A stretch of 64,000 bases of DNA from Gammaproteobacteria bacterium (GTDB lineage: Bacteria > Pseudomonadota > Gammaproteobacteria > Burkholderiales > Burkholderiaceae_C), in assembly GCA_018815325.1 (NCBI GenBank), contig JAHIYE010000019.1, forward strand, positions 62,001-126,000, in the 5' to 3' direction. The notes below the pieces were generated by a model that ran no database searches, was not told where the DNA came from, and saw only the letters and a program-made list of their open reading frames with translations. The translations under genes and the position numbers were made by a program. Positions 25,250 through 34,260 of the stretch are shown here, piece by piece (position 1 is the first letter of the stretch; each line of letters starts with the position of its first letter).

Positions 25250-28200
25250 ATGAATGCCCCCCTACCCGAGCACATCCGCCAAGCACTGGAAACAGTCAGG
25301 ATTGACGACAAATACGCCCTCGATGAGGGGCGAGCCTTCATGAGCGGCGTGCAGGCGCTGGTCAAGCTGCCGATGCTGCAGCGCTTGCGTGACCAGGCCC
25401 AGGGCAAGAACACCGCAGGTTTCATCAGTGGCTACCGTGGTTCGCCGCTCGGGGGCTATGACCAGGCGCTGTGGCAAGCCGCCAAATTCCTCAAGGCCCA
25501 GAACATCGTGTTCCAGCCGGGGGTGAATGAGGAGCTGGCAGCCACCGCCTTGTGGGGCACCCAGCAGCTGGGTTTTGCGCCTCCCGGCACCAATAAATTC
25601 GATGGGGTGTTCGGCATCTGGTACGGCAAGGGCCCGGGCGTGGACCGCTGCTCGGACGTGTTCAAGCACGCCAACATGGCTGGCACCACGCCCTGGGGCG
25701 GCGTGATTGCGGTGGCAGGTGATGACCATGTGGCCAAGAGTTCCACGGCGGCACACCAGAGTGACCATATCTTCAAGGCCTGTGGGACACCGGTGTTTTT
25801 CCCGGCCAGCGTGCAGGAAATCCTGGACCTGGGCATTCATGCGTTTGCCATGAGCCGCTTTTCCGGCGTATGGGCCGGCATGAAGACGATCCAGGAGATT
25901 GTCGAATCCAGCGCCACGGTTGTGCTGGACCCGCACCATGTGCAGGTCACGATCCCGCAGGACTTCCAGATGCCGCCTGGTGGCGTGCACATTCGCTGGC
26001 CCGATGCGGCACTGGAGCAGGAGGCTCGCCTGTTCCACTACAAGTGGTATGCGGCATTGGCCTATATCCGCGCCAACCGGTTGAACTACAACGTGATCGA
26101 GGGGCCGAACGACCGCTTCGGCCTGATCGCCAGCGGCAAGGCCTATAACGACACGCGCCAGGCGCTGCTGGACCTGGGGCTGGATGATGCCACGTGCCGC
26201 CAGCTGGGTATCCGCCTGCACAAGGTAGGTGTGGTGTGGCCACTGGAAGCGCAGCTCACGCGTGAATTTGCCACTGGCCTGCAGGAAATCCTGGTGGTCG
26301 AGGAAAAACGCCAGATGATCGAGTACCAGCTCAAGGAGGAGCTCTACAACTGGCGTGCCGATGTGCGGCCCAATGTGCTGGGCAAGTTCGATGAGGCTGA
26401 GGGCGACTTTTCCGGCGGCGAGTGGTCCCGTGCCAACCCCACCGGGCACACCTTGCTGCGTGCCGAGGCTGACCTGTCGCCGGCACTGATTGCACGCGCC
26501 ATCGCGCAGCGACTGAAAAAAATGGGCCTGGATGCCGACACGGCGAGCCGGATCGATGCCCGCCTGGCGATTCTCGATGCGAAGACCCGTGCGATGCAGG
26601 TGCTGGAAGTCCAGGCGGACCGCCTGCCCTGGTTCTGCTCGGGTTGCCCGCACAACACCTCCACCAAGGTGCCCGAAGGTTCGCGGGCCATGGCCGGCAT
26701 TGGTTGCCATTTCATGAGCATCTGGATGGACCGCAGCACCACGGGCTTCACACAGATGGGTGGTGAGGGCGTGCCTTGGGTGGGGCAGCAGCCTTTCAGC
26801 ACGGACCAGCATATTTTTGCCAACCTCGGCGACGGTACCTACTTTCACAGTGGCTCACTGGCCGTGCGACAAAGCATTGCCGCCGGGGTCAACATCACCT
26901 ACAAGATCCTCTACAACGATGCCGTGGCCATGACGGGCGGCCAGCCCGTGGGCGAGCGGCCCGAAGGGCACTCGGTGGTGCAGATCGCGCAGTCCATGCG
27001 GGCCGAGGGTGCGGCGAAGATCGTGGTGGTGACCGATGAGCCCGGGAAGTACGAGGGGGTGCACCTGCCAGACGGCATACAGGTGCATCACCGCGATGAA
27101 CTCGATGCGATCCAGCGGCAGTTCCGCGAGATCAAGGGCACGACCGTCATCATTTACGACCAGACCTGTGCCACCGAAAAGCGTCGCCGCCGCAAGCGCG
27201 GCACCATGGTGGACCCGGCCAAGCGGGTGGTGATCAACGAACTGGTGTGCGAAGGCTGTGGCGACTGTGGTGAGCAGAGCAACTGCCTGTCGGTAGAGCC
27301 ACTGGAAACCGAGTTCGGGCGCAAGCGCACCATCAACCAGTCCACCTGCAACAAGGACATGAGTTGCCTCAAGGGCTTTTGCCCAAGCTTTGTCACCGTT
27401 GAAGGCGGGCAGCTCAAGAAGAAGGCGAAAGAAGCCGTCGTCTCACCATTCGGATTTGCCGTGTTGCCGATGCCGCAGGTGCCTGCGCTGGTGGATGGCC
27501 AGACCTGGGGCAGCGTGGTGGCTGGCGTCGGGGGCACCGGGGTCATCACCATCGGCCAGCTGCTGGGCATGGCCGGCCATCTGGAGGGAAAGGGCATCGT
27601 GACGCAGGATGCCGGCGGTCTGGCGCAAAAAGGCGGTGCGACCTGGAGCCATATCCTGATTGCCAATCGCCAGGACGACATCCGTACCACGCGGGTGAGC
27701 ATGGCCGCGGCGGACCTCATCCTGGGCTGCGACCCGATCGTGACAGCCTCACGTGAAACCCTGTTGCGCATGCAGGAGGGGCGCACCCGGGTGGCTCTCA
27801 ACCAGCATGGGGCACCCACGGCCGCATTTGTCCACAACGGCAACTGGCAAAACCCGGCTGTGCAGTGTGCCGCCGACATCGCCAAGGCGGTTGGCGCCGG
27901 GGGGGTGGGCGCGTTCGATGCTGATGCCGTGGCCACCAAACTGTTGGGGGACAGCATTTTCACGAATCCCATGCTGCTGGGCTATGCCTGGCAAAAGGGC
28001 TGGCTCCCGTTGCAACAGGCTTCCCTGCTGCGGGCCATTGAGCTCAATGGTGTGGCGGTAGATCAGAACAAGGCGGCCTTTGAGTGGGGCCGACATGCTG
28101 CGCACAACGGTGCGGCAGTGGAGGCCTTGCTGACCCAAGCCCAGGTCGTGACTTTCAAGAAGCGCGAGTCGCTGGATGACATGGTGGCCCGCCGTCAGGA

Positions 28201-28816
28201 GTTCCTGGTGGCGTATCAGAACCCGGCGTACGCACAGGATTACAAGGCGTTTGTCGAAAAGGTGCGGCGAGCTGAGGACGTGCTGGGCAAGACCAGCCTG
28301 ACCGAGAACGTGGCCCGTTACCTGTTCAAGCTCATGGCCTACAAGGACGAGTATGAAGTGGCGCGCCTGCATACTGATGCCGCTTTTCATGCGCGCATCG
28401 CCAGCATGTTCGAGGGCGATTACAGCTTGAATTACCACCTGGCACCACCGCTGCTCAGCAAGCGGAACGACAAGGGGGAGCTGCAAAAGCGCAAGTTCGG
28501 CCCCGCCACGCTCACCGCGTTCCGCTTGTTGGCGAAGCTCAAGGGCTTGCGCGGCACGGTGTTCGACATCTTTGGCAAAACCGAAGAGCGACGCCAGGAA
28601 CGGGCACTGATTGATTTGTACAAGGCCAGCATCGAGGAAGTGCTGCAGACTTTGAGCGCAGACAACCATGCCGGCGCGCTTGACGTGGCGCGAATCCCCG
28701 AGCTCATCAAGGGCTTTGGTCACGTCAAGGAGCGCAACCTGCATACGGCGCGCCAGGCCTGGGCCGAGGCCATGGACAGGTTTCGCCATCCCGCCGAGGT
28801 TCGTCAGGCTGCTTGA
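25250..28816 (+). CDS. Indolepyruvate ferredoxin oxidoreductase, fused alpha-beta subunits
   Basis: Oxidatively decarboxylates aryl or branched 2-oxo acids from amino-acid transamination to acyl-CoA, passing electrons to ferredoxin. The 1188-aa polypeptide joins domains that are separate IorA and IorB in archaea. In order: PYR-type domain (~35-250, ISGYRGSPLGGYDQAL), TPP-binding domain (~460-620, CSGCPHNTSTKVPEG, LGDGTYFHSG, NDAVAMTGGQPVGE), a ferredoxin-like Cys region (~690-730, CEGCGDCGEQSNC and CNKDMSCLKGFC), the gamma domain (GVGGTGVITIGQLLGMAG, ~785) and a C-terminal DUF6537 region. The ATG at 25250 yields MNAPLPEHIRQAL. Confidence 0.93.
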   Translation: MNAPLPEHIRQALETVRIDDKYALDEGRAFMSGVQALVKLPMLQRLRDQAQGKNTAGFISGYRGSPLGGYDQALWQAAKFLKAQNIVFQPGVNEELAATALWGTQQLGFAPPGTNKFDGVFGIWYGKGPGVDRCSDVFKHANMAGTTPWGGVIAVAGDDHVAKSSTAAHQSDHIFKACGTPVFFPASVQEILDLGIHAFAMSRFSGVWAGMKTIQEIVESSATVVLDPHHVQVTIPQDFQMPPGGVHIRWPDAALEQEARLFHYKWYAALAYIRANRLNYNVIEGPNDRFGLIASGKAYNDTRQALLDLGLDDATCRQLGIRLHKVGVVWPLEAQLTREFATGLQEILVVEEKRQMIEYQLKEELYNWRADVRPNVLGKFDEAEGDFSGGEWSRANPTGHTLLRAEADLSPALIARAIAQRLKKMGLDADTASRIDARLAILDAKTRAMQVLEVQADRLPWFCSGCPHNTSTKVPEGSRAMAGIGCHFMSIWMDRSTTGFTQMGGEGVPWVGQQPFSTDQHIFANLGDGTYFHSGSLAVRQSIAAGVNITYKILYNDAVAMTGGQPVGERPEGHSVVQIAQSMRAEGAAKIVVVTDEPGKYEGVHLPDGIQVHHRDELDAIQRQFREIKGTTVIIYDQTCATEKRRRRKRGTMVDPAKRVVINELVCEGCGDCGEQSNCLSVEPLETEFGRKRTINQSTCNKDMSCLKGFCPSFVTVEGGQLKKKAKEAVVSPFGFAVLPMPQVPALVDGQTWGSVVAGVGGTGVITIGQLLGMAGHLEGKGIVTQDAGGLAQKGGATWSHILIANRQDDIRTTRVSMAAADLILGCDPIVTASRETLLRMQEGRTRVALNQHGAPTAAFVHNGNWQNPAVQCAADIAKAVGAGGVGAFDADAVATKLLGDSIFTNPMLLGYAWQKGWLPLQQASLLRAIELNGVAVDQNKAAFEWGRHAAHNGAAVEALLTQAQVVTFKKRESLDDMVARRQEFLVAYQNPAYAQDYKAFVEKVRRAEDVLGKTSLTENVARYLFKLMAYKDEYEVARLHTDAAFHARIASMFEGDYSLNYHLAPPLLSKRNDKGELQKRKFGPATLTAFRLLAKLKGLRGTVFDIFGKTEERRQERALIDLYKASIEEVLQTLSADNHAGALDVARIPELIKGFGHVKERNLHTARQAWAEAMDRFRHPAEVRQAA

Positions 28817-28879
28817 GGCTATTTTTGGGCTCCAGCCCTCGACAGTAAAGCGTGGTTCGCTATTAAAAATGTAGCGAAT
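28817..28879. repeat. Dispersed Comamonadaceae-type small repeat, copy C
   Basis: Begins directly after the oxidoreductase stop codon: GGCTATTTTTGGGCTCCAGC, AGTAAAGCG, then GCTATTAAAAATGTAGCG. Same element as copy B in opposite orientation. The rest of this 277-bp intergenic region (28880-29093) precedes yajC; no gene is seen in it. Confidence 0.7.
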
Positions 28880-29093
28880 CAAGGTCTGACCAGCCCGTGA
28901 CCGTATTGCCATCATTTCCGTGGGCTGGCGTTGATGGGCGCTGTGCAAAGCCCTGGCGGGCAGGTCGGCATCCGTGGCGATCGGGCCAAGTAGGCCTGCC
29001 GCATACAATGGGCGGTTGTCGGCTCAGATGTGCCCCGGTGCGTCAGGTCATGACAATTCTTCTGTCTTTTGATTACCCAACGTGGAGTTGCCT

Positions 29094-29426
29094 GTGTTTA
29101 TTTCATCCGCTTTCGCCCAAACCGCACCTGCCGCAGCCGCTGGCGGTGACATGCAGTCTTCCCTCATGAGCATGCTGCCACTGGTGCTGATGTTCGTGGT
29201 GCTGTATTTTGTGATGATCCGTCCGCAAATGAAAAAGCAGAAAGAGCACCGCGCCATGATCGAAGCGCTGGCCAAAGGTGATGAAATCGTCACGGCCGGT
29301 GGCCTGCTTGGCAAAGTCAACAAGCTCGGCGACAGCTACCTCACGATCGAGGTGGCCAATGGTGTCGAGATGCAAGTGCAGCGCAGTGCTGTAGTGCAAG
29401 TTCTGCCCAAAGGCACGATCAAGTAA
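29094..29426 (+). CDS. yajC: Preprotein translocase subunit YajC
   Basis: Small inner-membrane partner of SecD-SecF. The 110-aa protein has a single transmembrane helix (SMLPLVLMFVVLYFVMIRPQ) followed by MKKQKEHRAMIEALAKGDEI and VTAGGLLGKV, the family core. The GTG at 29094 is chosen because GGAG lies 6 nt before it and the N-terminus VFISSAFAQTAPAAA is the usual one in the order. It leads the yajC-secD-secF operon. Confidence 0.95.
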   Translation: MFISSAFAQTAPAAAAGGDMQSSLMSMLPLVLMFVVLYFVMIRPQMKKQKEHRAMIEALAKGDEIVTAGGLLGKVNKLGDSYLTIEVANGVEMQVQRSAVVQVLPKGTIK

Positions 29427-29466
29427 TTTTCTTTCCCAGATTCACCTGAAACAAGTAAGCGCGATC

Positions 29467-31347
29467 ATGAACCGTTATCCGGTCTGGAAATACGCGATCA
29501 TCCTGGTCGCGCTCCTGGTGGGGGCTCTGTACACCCTGCCGAATTTTTTTGGTGAAGCACCGGCTGTCCAGGTGTCCGCTGCCAAGTCGAGCACCAAGGT
29601 CGACAGCACGACGATGGCGCAGGTCGAGAAGGCACTGGCAGCGGCCAGCCTCACGGCCGATGCGATCACGCTGGAAGGCGGCTCCATCAAGGCGCGCTTC
29701 AACAATACCGATGTCCAGCTGAAGGCCAAGGACGTCATTGAAAAAGCGCTGGTGCCTGATGCCGGTAACCCTGGCTATGTGATCGCACTCAATCTGCTGT
29801 CACGTTCGCCGGCCTGGCTGAGTTCGCTGCACGCTGCCCCCATGTACCTGGGTCTGGATTTGCGCGGTGGCGTGCACTTCATGCTGCAGGTGGACATGCA
29901 GGCGGCACTTACCAAGAAAGCCGAGTCGCTGGCCGGCGACATCCGCACCGTGCTGCGCGAGAAAAACGTGCGTCACAGCGGCATCAGTCGGGACGGGCAG
30001 ACCATCGATATCCGCTTCCGTGACATGCCAACGCTGGAGTCCGCCAGGCGCGTGCTGGAAGACCAGTTCACGGATTTGCAGGCTGCAGACAGTGCAGTAG
30101 GCAATGAATTCAAGCTGAGTGCCTCCATCAAGCCGGTCGCGGCGCGTCTGGTACAGGAGCAGGCGCTCAAGCAGAACATCACGACCCTGCACAACCGTAT
30201 CAATGAACTGGGCGTGGCCGAGCCGGTGATCCAGCAGCAGGGGCTGGACCGTATCGTGGTGCAGCTGCCCGGCGTGCAGGACACGGCCAAGGCCAAGGAC
30301 ATTCTGGGTCGTACTGCGACGCTGGAAGTTCGTCTGGTGGATGAAAGCACGGAAGCCCGTGCTGCAGAGGCAGGCACAGGCCCCGTGCCCTTTGGCGACG
30401 AGCGTTATCTGGAGCGTAATGGTCAGGCTGTGATTGTGAAGAAGCAGGTGCTGCTGACGGGTGAAAATCTCACCGATGCCCAGCCCGGCTTTGACAGCCA
30501 GACACAAGAGGCCGCCGTGCACCTGACACTGGATGCCAAGGGTGCGCGCATCTTCCGGGATGTGACACGTGAAAACGTGGGCAAGCGCATGGCCATCCTG
30601 CTGTTTGAAAAGGGCAAGGGTGAAGTGGTGACCGCCCCTGTGATCCGCTCGGAGATCGGCGGCGGGCGCGTCCAGATCTCCGGCCGCATGAGCACGGTGG
30701 AGGCCAATGACACCGCGCTGCTGCTGCGCGCCGGCTCACTGGCGGCACCGATGGAAATCATCGAGGAGCGAACCATCGGCCCAAGCCTGGGCGCCGAGAA
30801 CATCGCCAAGGGTTTCGACAGCGTGACCTGGGGCTTTGTGGCCGTGGCCATCTTCATGTGCTTCTATTACATGCTGTTCGGCGTGATCTCCAGCATTGCA
30901 CTCGGCGTGAACCTGCTCCTGCTGGTGGCCGTGCTGTCCATGCTGCAGGCTACGCTCACGCTGCCGGGCATGGCTGCCATGGCACTGGTGCTGGGCATGG
31001 CGATCGATGCCAACGTGCTGATCAATGAACGCGTGCGAGAAGAATTGCGTAACGGTGCTTCACCGCAGGCGGCCATCCATGCGGGCTATGACCGTGCCTG
31101 GGCCACCATCTTTGATTCGAACGTGACCACCCTGATCGCCGGGCTGGCACTGCTGGCTTTTGGCTCGGGACCGGTCCGCGGCTTTGCCGTGGTGCATTGT
31201 CTGGGCATCATGACCAGCATGTTCTCGGGCGTTTTCTTCTCACGTGGCCTGGTGAATTTCTGGTACGGACGCCAGAAGAAGCTCAAGACCGTATCGATCG
31301 GCACAGTGTGGCGTGCCCAGCCTGATGCCCAGGCCAAGACGGACTGA
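29467..31347 (+). CDS. secD: Protein translocase subunit SecD
   Basis: Membrane component that uses the proton motive force to help preproteins leave the SecYEG channel on the periplasmic side. The 626-aa protein has a first TM helix (AIILVALLVGALYTLPNFFG), a large periplasmic domain with the D1 motif LGLDLRGGVHFMLQVD, and five C-terminal TM helices with the RND-like motif GMAIDANVLINERVREELRNG. It lies 40 bp after yajC and 17 bp before secF, as in most proteobacteria. Confidence 0.97.
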   Translation: MNRYPVWKYAIILVALLVGALYTLPNFFGEAPAVQVSAAKSSTKVDSTTMAQVEKALAAASLTADAITLEGGSIKARFNNTDVQLKAKDVIEKALVPDAGNPGYVIALNLLSRSPAWLSSLHAAPMYLGLDLRGGVHFMLQVDMQAALTKKAESLAGDIRTVLREKNVRHSGISRDGQTIDIRFRDMPTLESARRVLEDQFTDLQAADSAVGNEFKLSASIKPVAARLVQEQALKQNITTLHNRINELGVAEPVIQQQGLDRIVVQLPGVQDTAKAKDILGRTATLEVRLVDESTEARAAEAGTGPVPFGDERYLERNGQAVIVKKQVLLTGENLTDAQPGFDSQTQEAAVHLTLDAKGARIFRDVTRENVGKRMAILLFEKGKGEVVTAPVIRSEIGGGRVQISGRMSTVEANDTALLLRAGSLAAPMEIIEERTIGPSLGAENIAKGFDSVTWGFVAVAIFMCFYYMLFGVISSIALGVNLLLLVAVLSMLQATLTLPGMAAMALVLGMAIDANVLINERVREELRNGASPQAAIHAGYDRAWATIFDSNVTTLIAGLALLAFGSGPVRGFAVVHCLGIMTSMFSGVFFSRGLVNFWYGRQKKLKTVSIGTVWRAQPDAQAKTD

Positions 31348-31364
31348 ACTCAGGAACTCTCAAA

Positions 31365-32321
31365 ATGGAATTTTTCAAGATCCGGCGCGACATCCCGTTC
31401 ATGCGGCATGCGCTGATTTTCAATATCGTTTCCCTGCTCACGTTCCTCGCGGCGGTGTTCTTCCTGTTCTCGCGCGGCTTGCATCTGTCCGTTGAGTTCA
31501 CGGGCGGCACCCTGATGGAGGTGAGCTACTCGCAGCCAGCCGATCTCACGGCCATACGTTCTGCCGTGGCCAAGCTGGGGCTCAATGATGTGCAGGTGCA
31601 GAACTTCGGCACGGCCCGTGATGTGCTGATTCGCATGCCGGCGAAGAAAGGTGAGACCACCGCCCAGCAGAGCGACACGGTGCTCGTGGCCCTGAAGGCG
31701 CTGGATCCATCGGCCAATCTGCGGCGCACGGAATTTGTCGGCCCGCAGGTCGGTGACGAGTTGGCGGTTGATGGCCTCAAGGCACTGGCCTCGGTGGTGG
31801 TCGGTATCATGATCTATCTGGCGTTGCGATTCGAGTGGAAGTTCGCAGTGGCGGCCATCATCGCCAATTTGCACGATGTGATCATCATCCTGGGTTTCTT
31901 TGCTTTCTTCCAGTGGGAGTTTTCACTGCCCGTGCTGGCGGCGGTGCTGGCGGTGCTGGGCTACTCGGTGAATGAGTCGGTGGTGATTTTTGACCGTATC
32001 CGTGAAAACTTCCGACGCTATCGCAAGATGACGACGGTGGAGATCATCAACAATGCGATCACCTCCACCATCAGCCGAACCATCATCACGCACGGCTCGA
32101 CCCAGCTGATGGTGCTGTCCATGTTGCTGTTCGGCGGCGCCACCTTGCATTACTTTGCATTGGCGCTGACCATCGGCATCCTGTTCGGTATTTATTCGTC
32201 GGTGTTCGTGGCGGCGGCCATTGCCATGTGGCTGGGCATCCAGCGCGAAGACCTGGTCAAATCTGGCGGCGTCAAAAAGGACGAAGACCCGAACGATCCA
32301 AATGCAGGCGCCACGGTCTGA
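31365..32321 (+). CDS. secF: Protein translocase subunit SecF
   Basis: Partner of SecD. The 318-aa protein has TM1 (ALIFNIVSLLTFLAAVFFLF), the motif VEFTGGTLMEVSY, and a TM cluster with FVGPQVGDELAVDGLKALA and VLGYSVNESVVIFDRIRENF, the conserved transmembrane Asp/Arg region. The polar tail KKDEDPNDPNAG is normal. A 16-bp palindrome spans the stop codon. Confidence 0.97.
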   Translation: MEFFKIRRDIPFMRHALIFNIVSLLTFLAAVFFLFSRGLHLSVEFTGGTLMEVSYSQPADLTAIRSAVAKLGLNDVQVQNFGTARDVLIRMPAKKGETTAQQSDTVLVALKALDPSANLRRTEFVGPQVGDELAVDGLKALASVVVGIMIYLALRFEWKFAVAAIIANLHDVIIILGFFAFFQWEFSLPVLAAVLAVLGYSVNESVVIFDRIRENFRRYRKMTTVEIINNAITSTISRTIITHGSTQLMVLSMLLFGGATLHYFALALTIGILFGIYSSVFVAAAIAMWLGIQREDLVKSGGVKKDEDPNDPNAGATV

Positions 32322-32426
32322 TCAGACCGGCATGAAATCGCCATCCTCTGCGGGTGGCGGCATCCGATAAATCGGGTGATGGATGGGTGGATTCAGCAGC
32401 GGGCAGCTGCCAGGCCTGCAGCTGAC

Positions 32427-32921
32427 TCAGTGAGCCAAGCGTAGCGCGGAGTCATCACAGAGTTCGTCGAGCACCAGCGCATCGGGCTCTTCTCCGAAAC
32501 TCCAGTAAACCATCAGCACGATGATCTTGAGGTCGTCGAGTGACATCGGATCGCCTGGCACAGCCAGGGCGCGGTCCATCACGATCTCCCGCATGGCGGC
32601 AGGCAAGACACCCGAGGTCTCGAGAAAACTCACAAAACCCAGGCATTCTGAGCCCAGGTGATCCTGCTCGGCCACCGAGTAGACACGCATGCTGTCGGAG
32701 GACTGGCTGGGGAACCCGGGGCTTTGGGGAGAATCGGAGAAGTCGAGTGACAACTGGGTACCTTGGGCTGCCTGGTTAAGTCCGTTGAGCCAGATCAGCG
32801 CCTCTTCAATTTCATCAGCATCAAAGCCAACAGCGTTCAGTTTGCGCTCCAACTGGTCCAACTGGGGACACGCATCGCCGCGCCAGTAATTTTCGTACAC
32901 ATAGACAAGTACTTCAAACAT
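32427..32921 (-). CDS. smg: Smg family protein (DUF494)
   Basis: The 164-aa conserved protein of unknown function starts MFEVLVYVYENYWRGDACPQ, the family hallmark, and has the helical block LVYWSFGEEPDALVLDELCD-like near the end (here MVYWSFGEEPDALVLDEL). It follows dprA on the same strand after a 71-bp gap, the classic dprA-smg arrangement. A proline/serine-rich linker occurs mid-protein (~70-85). Confidence 0.9.
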   Translation of the reverse strand: MFEVLVYVYENYWRGDACPQLDQLERKLNAVGFDADEIEEALIWLNGLNQAAQGTQLSLDFSDSPQSPGFPSQSSDSMRVYSVAEQDHLGSECLGFVSFLETSGVLPAAMREIVMDRALAVPGDPMSLDDLKIIVLMVYWSFGEEPDALVLDELCDDSALRLAH

Positions 32922-32992
32922 GGCCCCAATATAACGCAGAAATGTGTCATGCGCCCATCGGGTTTTGGGTGCGTATTGTGAAGTTGCAAAGC

Positions 32993-34213
32993 TCAGGTTT
33001 GTGCTATGCGTTGAAACAAGCCGCCTGGCAAGCGTGCGACCTGCGCTTCCAACTCCAGCGTCAGCAGTTGTGCCTGCAACTGGGCCGCATCCAGGCCTGT
33101 GCGCGCCAGCAAGGCATCCAGCCCGACCGGGTCATAACCCATGGCAAGGAGCAAGCTGTCCTCGACAGTCTCACCCCTGTCTGCACTGTTCTCTGCGGAG
33201 TTGGTTGTGGGGCGTTGAGGGGGTGTGATGGGTTCGAATCGCAACTCTTCAAGCACATCCTGTGCCGACTCCACGAGCTTGGCTCCCTGACGGATCAAGG
33301 CGTGGCAGCCATGCGATTGCGTGGCATGTATCGAGCCCGGGATGGCAAACACCTCACGTCCCTGCTCGGCCGCCAGACGGGCCGTGATCAGGGAGCCGGA
33401 TTTCAGGGCCGCCTCGACCACCAGCGTGCCGCAACTCAGACCGGCGATGAGGCGATTTCGCCGCGGAAAATTGGCGGCCAGGGGTGGAGTCCCCAAGGGG
33501 TACTCGCTGATGATCAGCCCCTGCAGGGTGATGCGGTGTGCGAGCACGTGATGATCCTTGGGGTAGACCCGGTCCAGCCCGGTGCCCACCACCGCGATGG
33601 TGGCCAGGTGGTCGTCGGCCGGGTTGCTGGCCTCCAGCGCGCCTTCATGGGCGGCGCCGTCCACGCCCAAGGCCAGTCCGGAGACCACCGTCAAACCCGC
33701 TGCGGCAAGCGCCCTGGCAAATTGTTTGGCGTTGGCGGCCCCTTGGGGCGTGGGGTTGCGGCTGCCCACGATGGCAACACTGCGGGCCAGGCTGTTTCCG
33801 ATCCAGCGGGCCGCATGTTCGTCAAACCCGGCATCGGCTGGTGAAAGCTCTGGTGTGGGGGTGAGCCGTCCCAGCAGGTACAGCATCAATGGCGGGTCTT
33901 CGATACGCAGCAGCGCGGCCGGGTAGACGGGGTCACCCAGGGTGACAATCCAGCGCTGGGCACCACTGGTGACGTCGGCCTGCTGCAGCCAGGCCCAGGT
34001 GGTCTCCAGCAGTGCGGCCAGTTCCGTTGGTTCTGTGCGTAGGGCCAAAGCCTGCTCAGCGCTGACGACTTGCGTCAGTGCGCCTAGGCTTTGCGAGAAG
34101 ATCGAGTGAGGCAGCCCGAAACTGGCCAGCAGCTTGCGGGCGCTCTCATTGCCGACGCCGGGTGTGAGCGTGAGGCGCAGCCAACCAGCGAGTTCATCGC
34201 GCTCCATGTCCAT
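32993..34213 (-). CDS. dprA: DNA-processing protein DprA (Smf)
   Basis: Loads RecA on incoming single-stranded DNA in natural transformation. The 406-aa protein has an N-terminal helical region (LRLTLTPGVGNESARKLLASF), the Rossmann-like DprA core with AIVGSRNPTPQGAANA, GLTVVSGLALGVDGAAHEGAL, VVGTGLDRVYP and FPRRNRLIAGLS, and a C-terminal winged-helix-like domain (DSLLLAMGYDPVGLDALLAR). Length and order are standard. With the pilus genes at the left edge, natural competence is possible. Confidence 0.95.
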   Translation of the reverse strand: MDMERDELAGWLRLTLTPGVGNESARKLLASFGLPHSIFSQSLGALTQVVSAEQALALRTEPTELAALLETTWAWLQQADVTSGAQRWIVTLGDPVYPAALLRIEDPPLMLYLLGRLTPTPELSPADAGFDEHAARWIGNSLARSVAIVGSRNPTPQGAANAKQFARALAAAGLTVVSGLALGVDGAAHEGALEASNPADDHLATIAVVGTGLDRVYPKDHHVLAHRITLQGLIISEYPLGTPPLAANFPRRNRLIAGLSCGTLVVEAALKSGSLITARLAAEQGREVFAIPGSIHATQSHGCHALIRQGAKLVESAQDVLEELRFEPITPPQRPTTNSAENSADRGETVEDSLLLAMGYDPVGLDALLARTGLDAAQLQAQLLTLELEAQVARLPGGLFQRIAQT

Positions 34214-34260
34214 GAGATATTGCGAACCAGAACTTCAGGCTTTCAGGCGGGCGTTGCGAC

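Noticed and set aside
25262-26848. 528-codon open frame on the minus strand within the oxidoreductase gene
   Set aside because: Antisense shadow of a confidently identified enzyme; composition is His/Gln/Arg rich.
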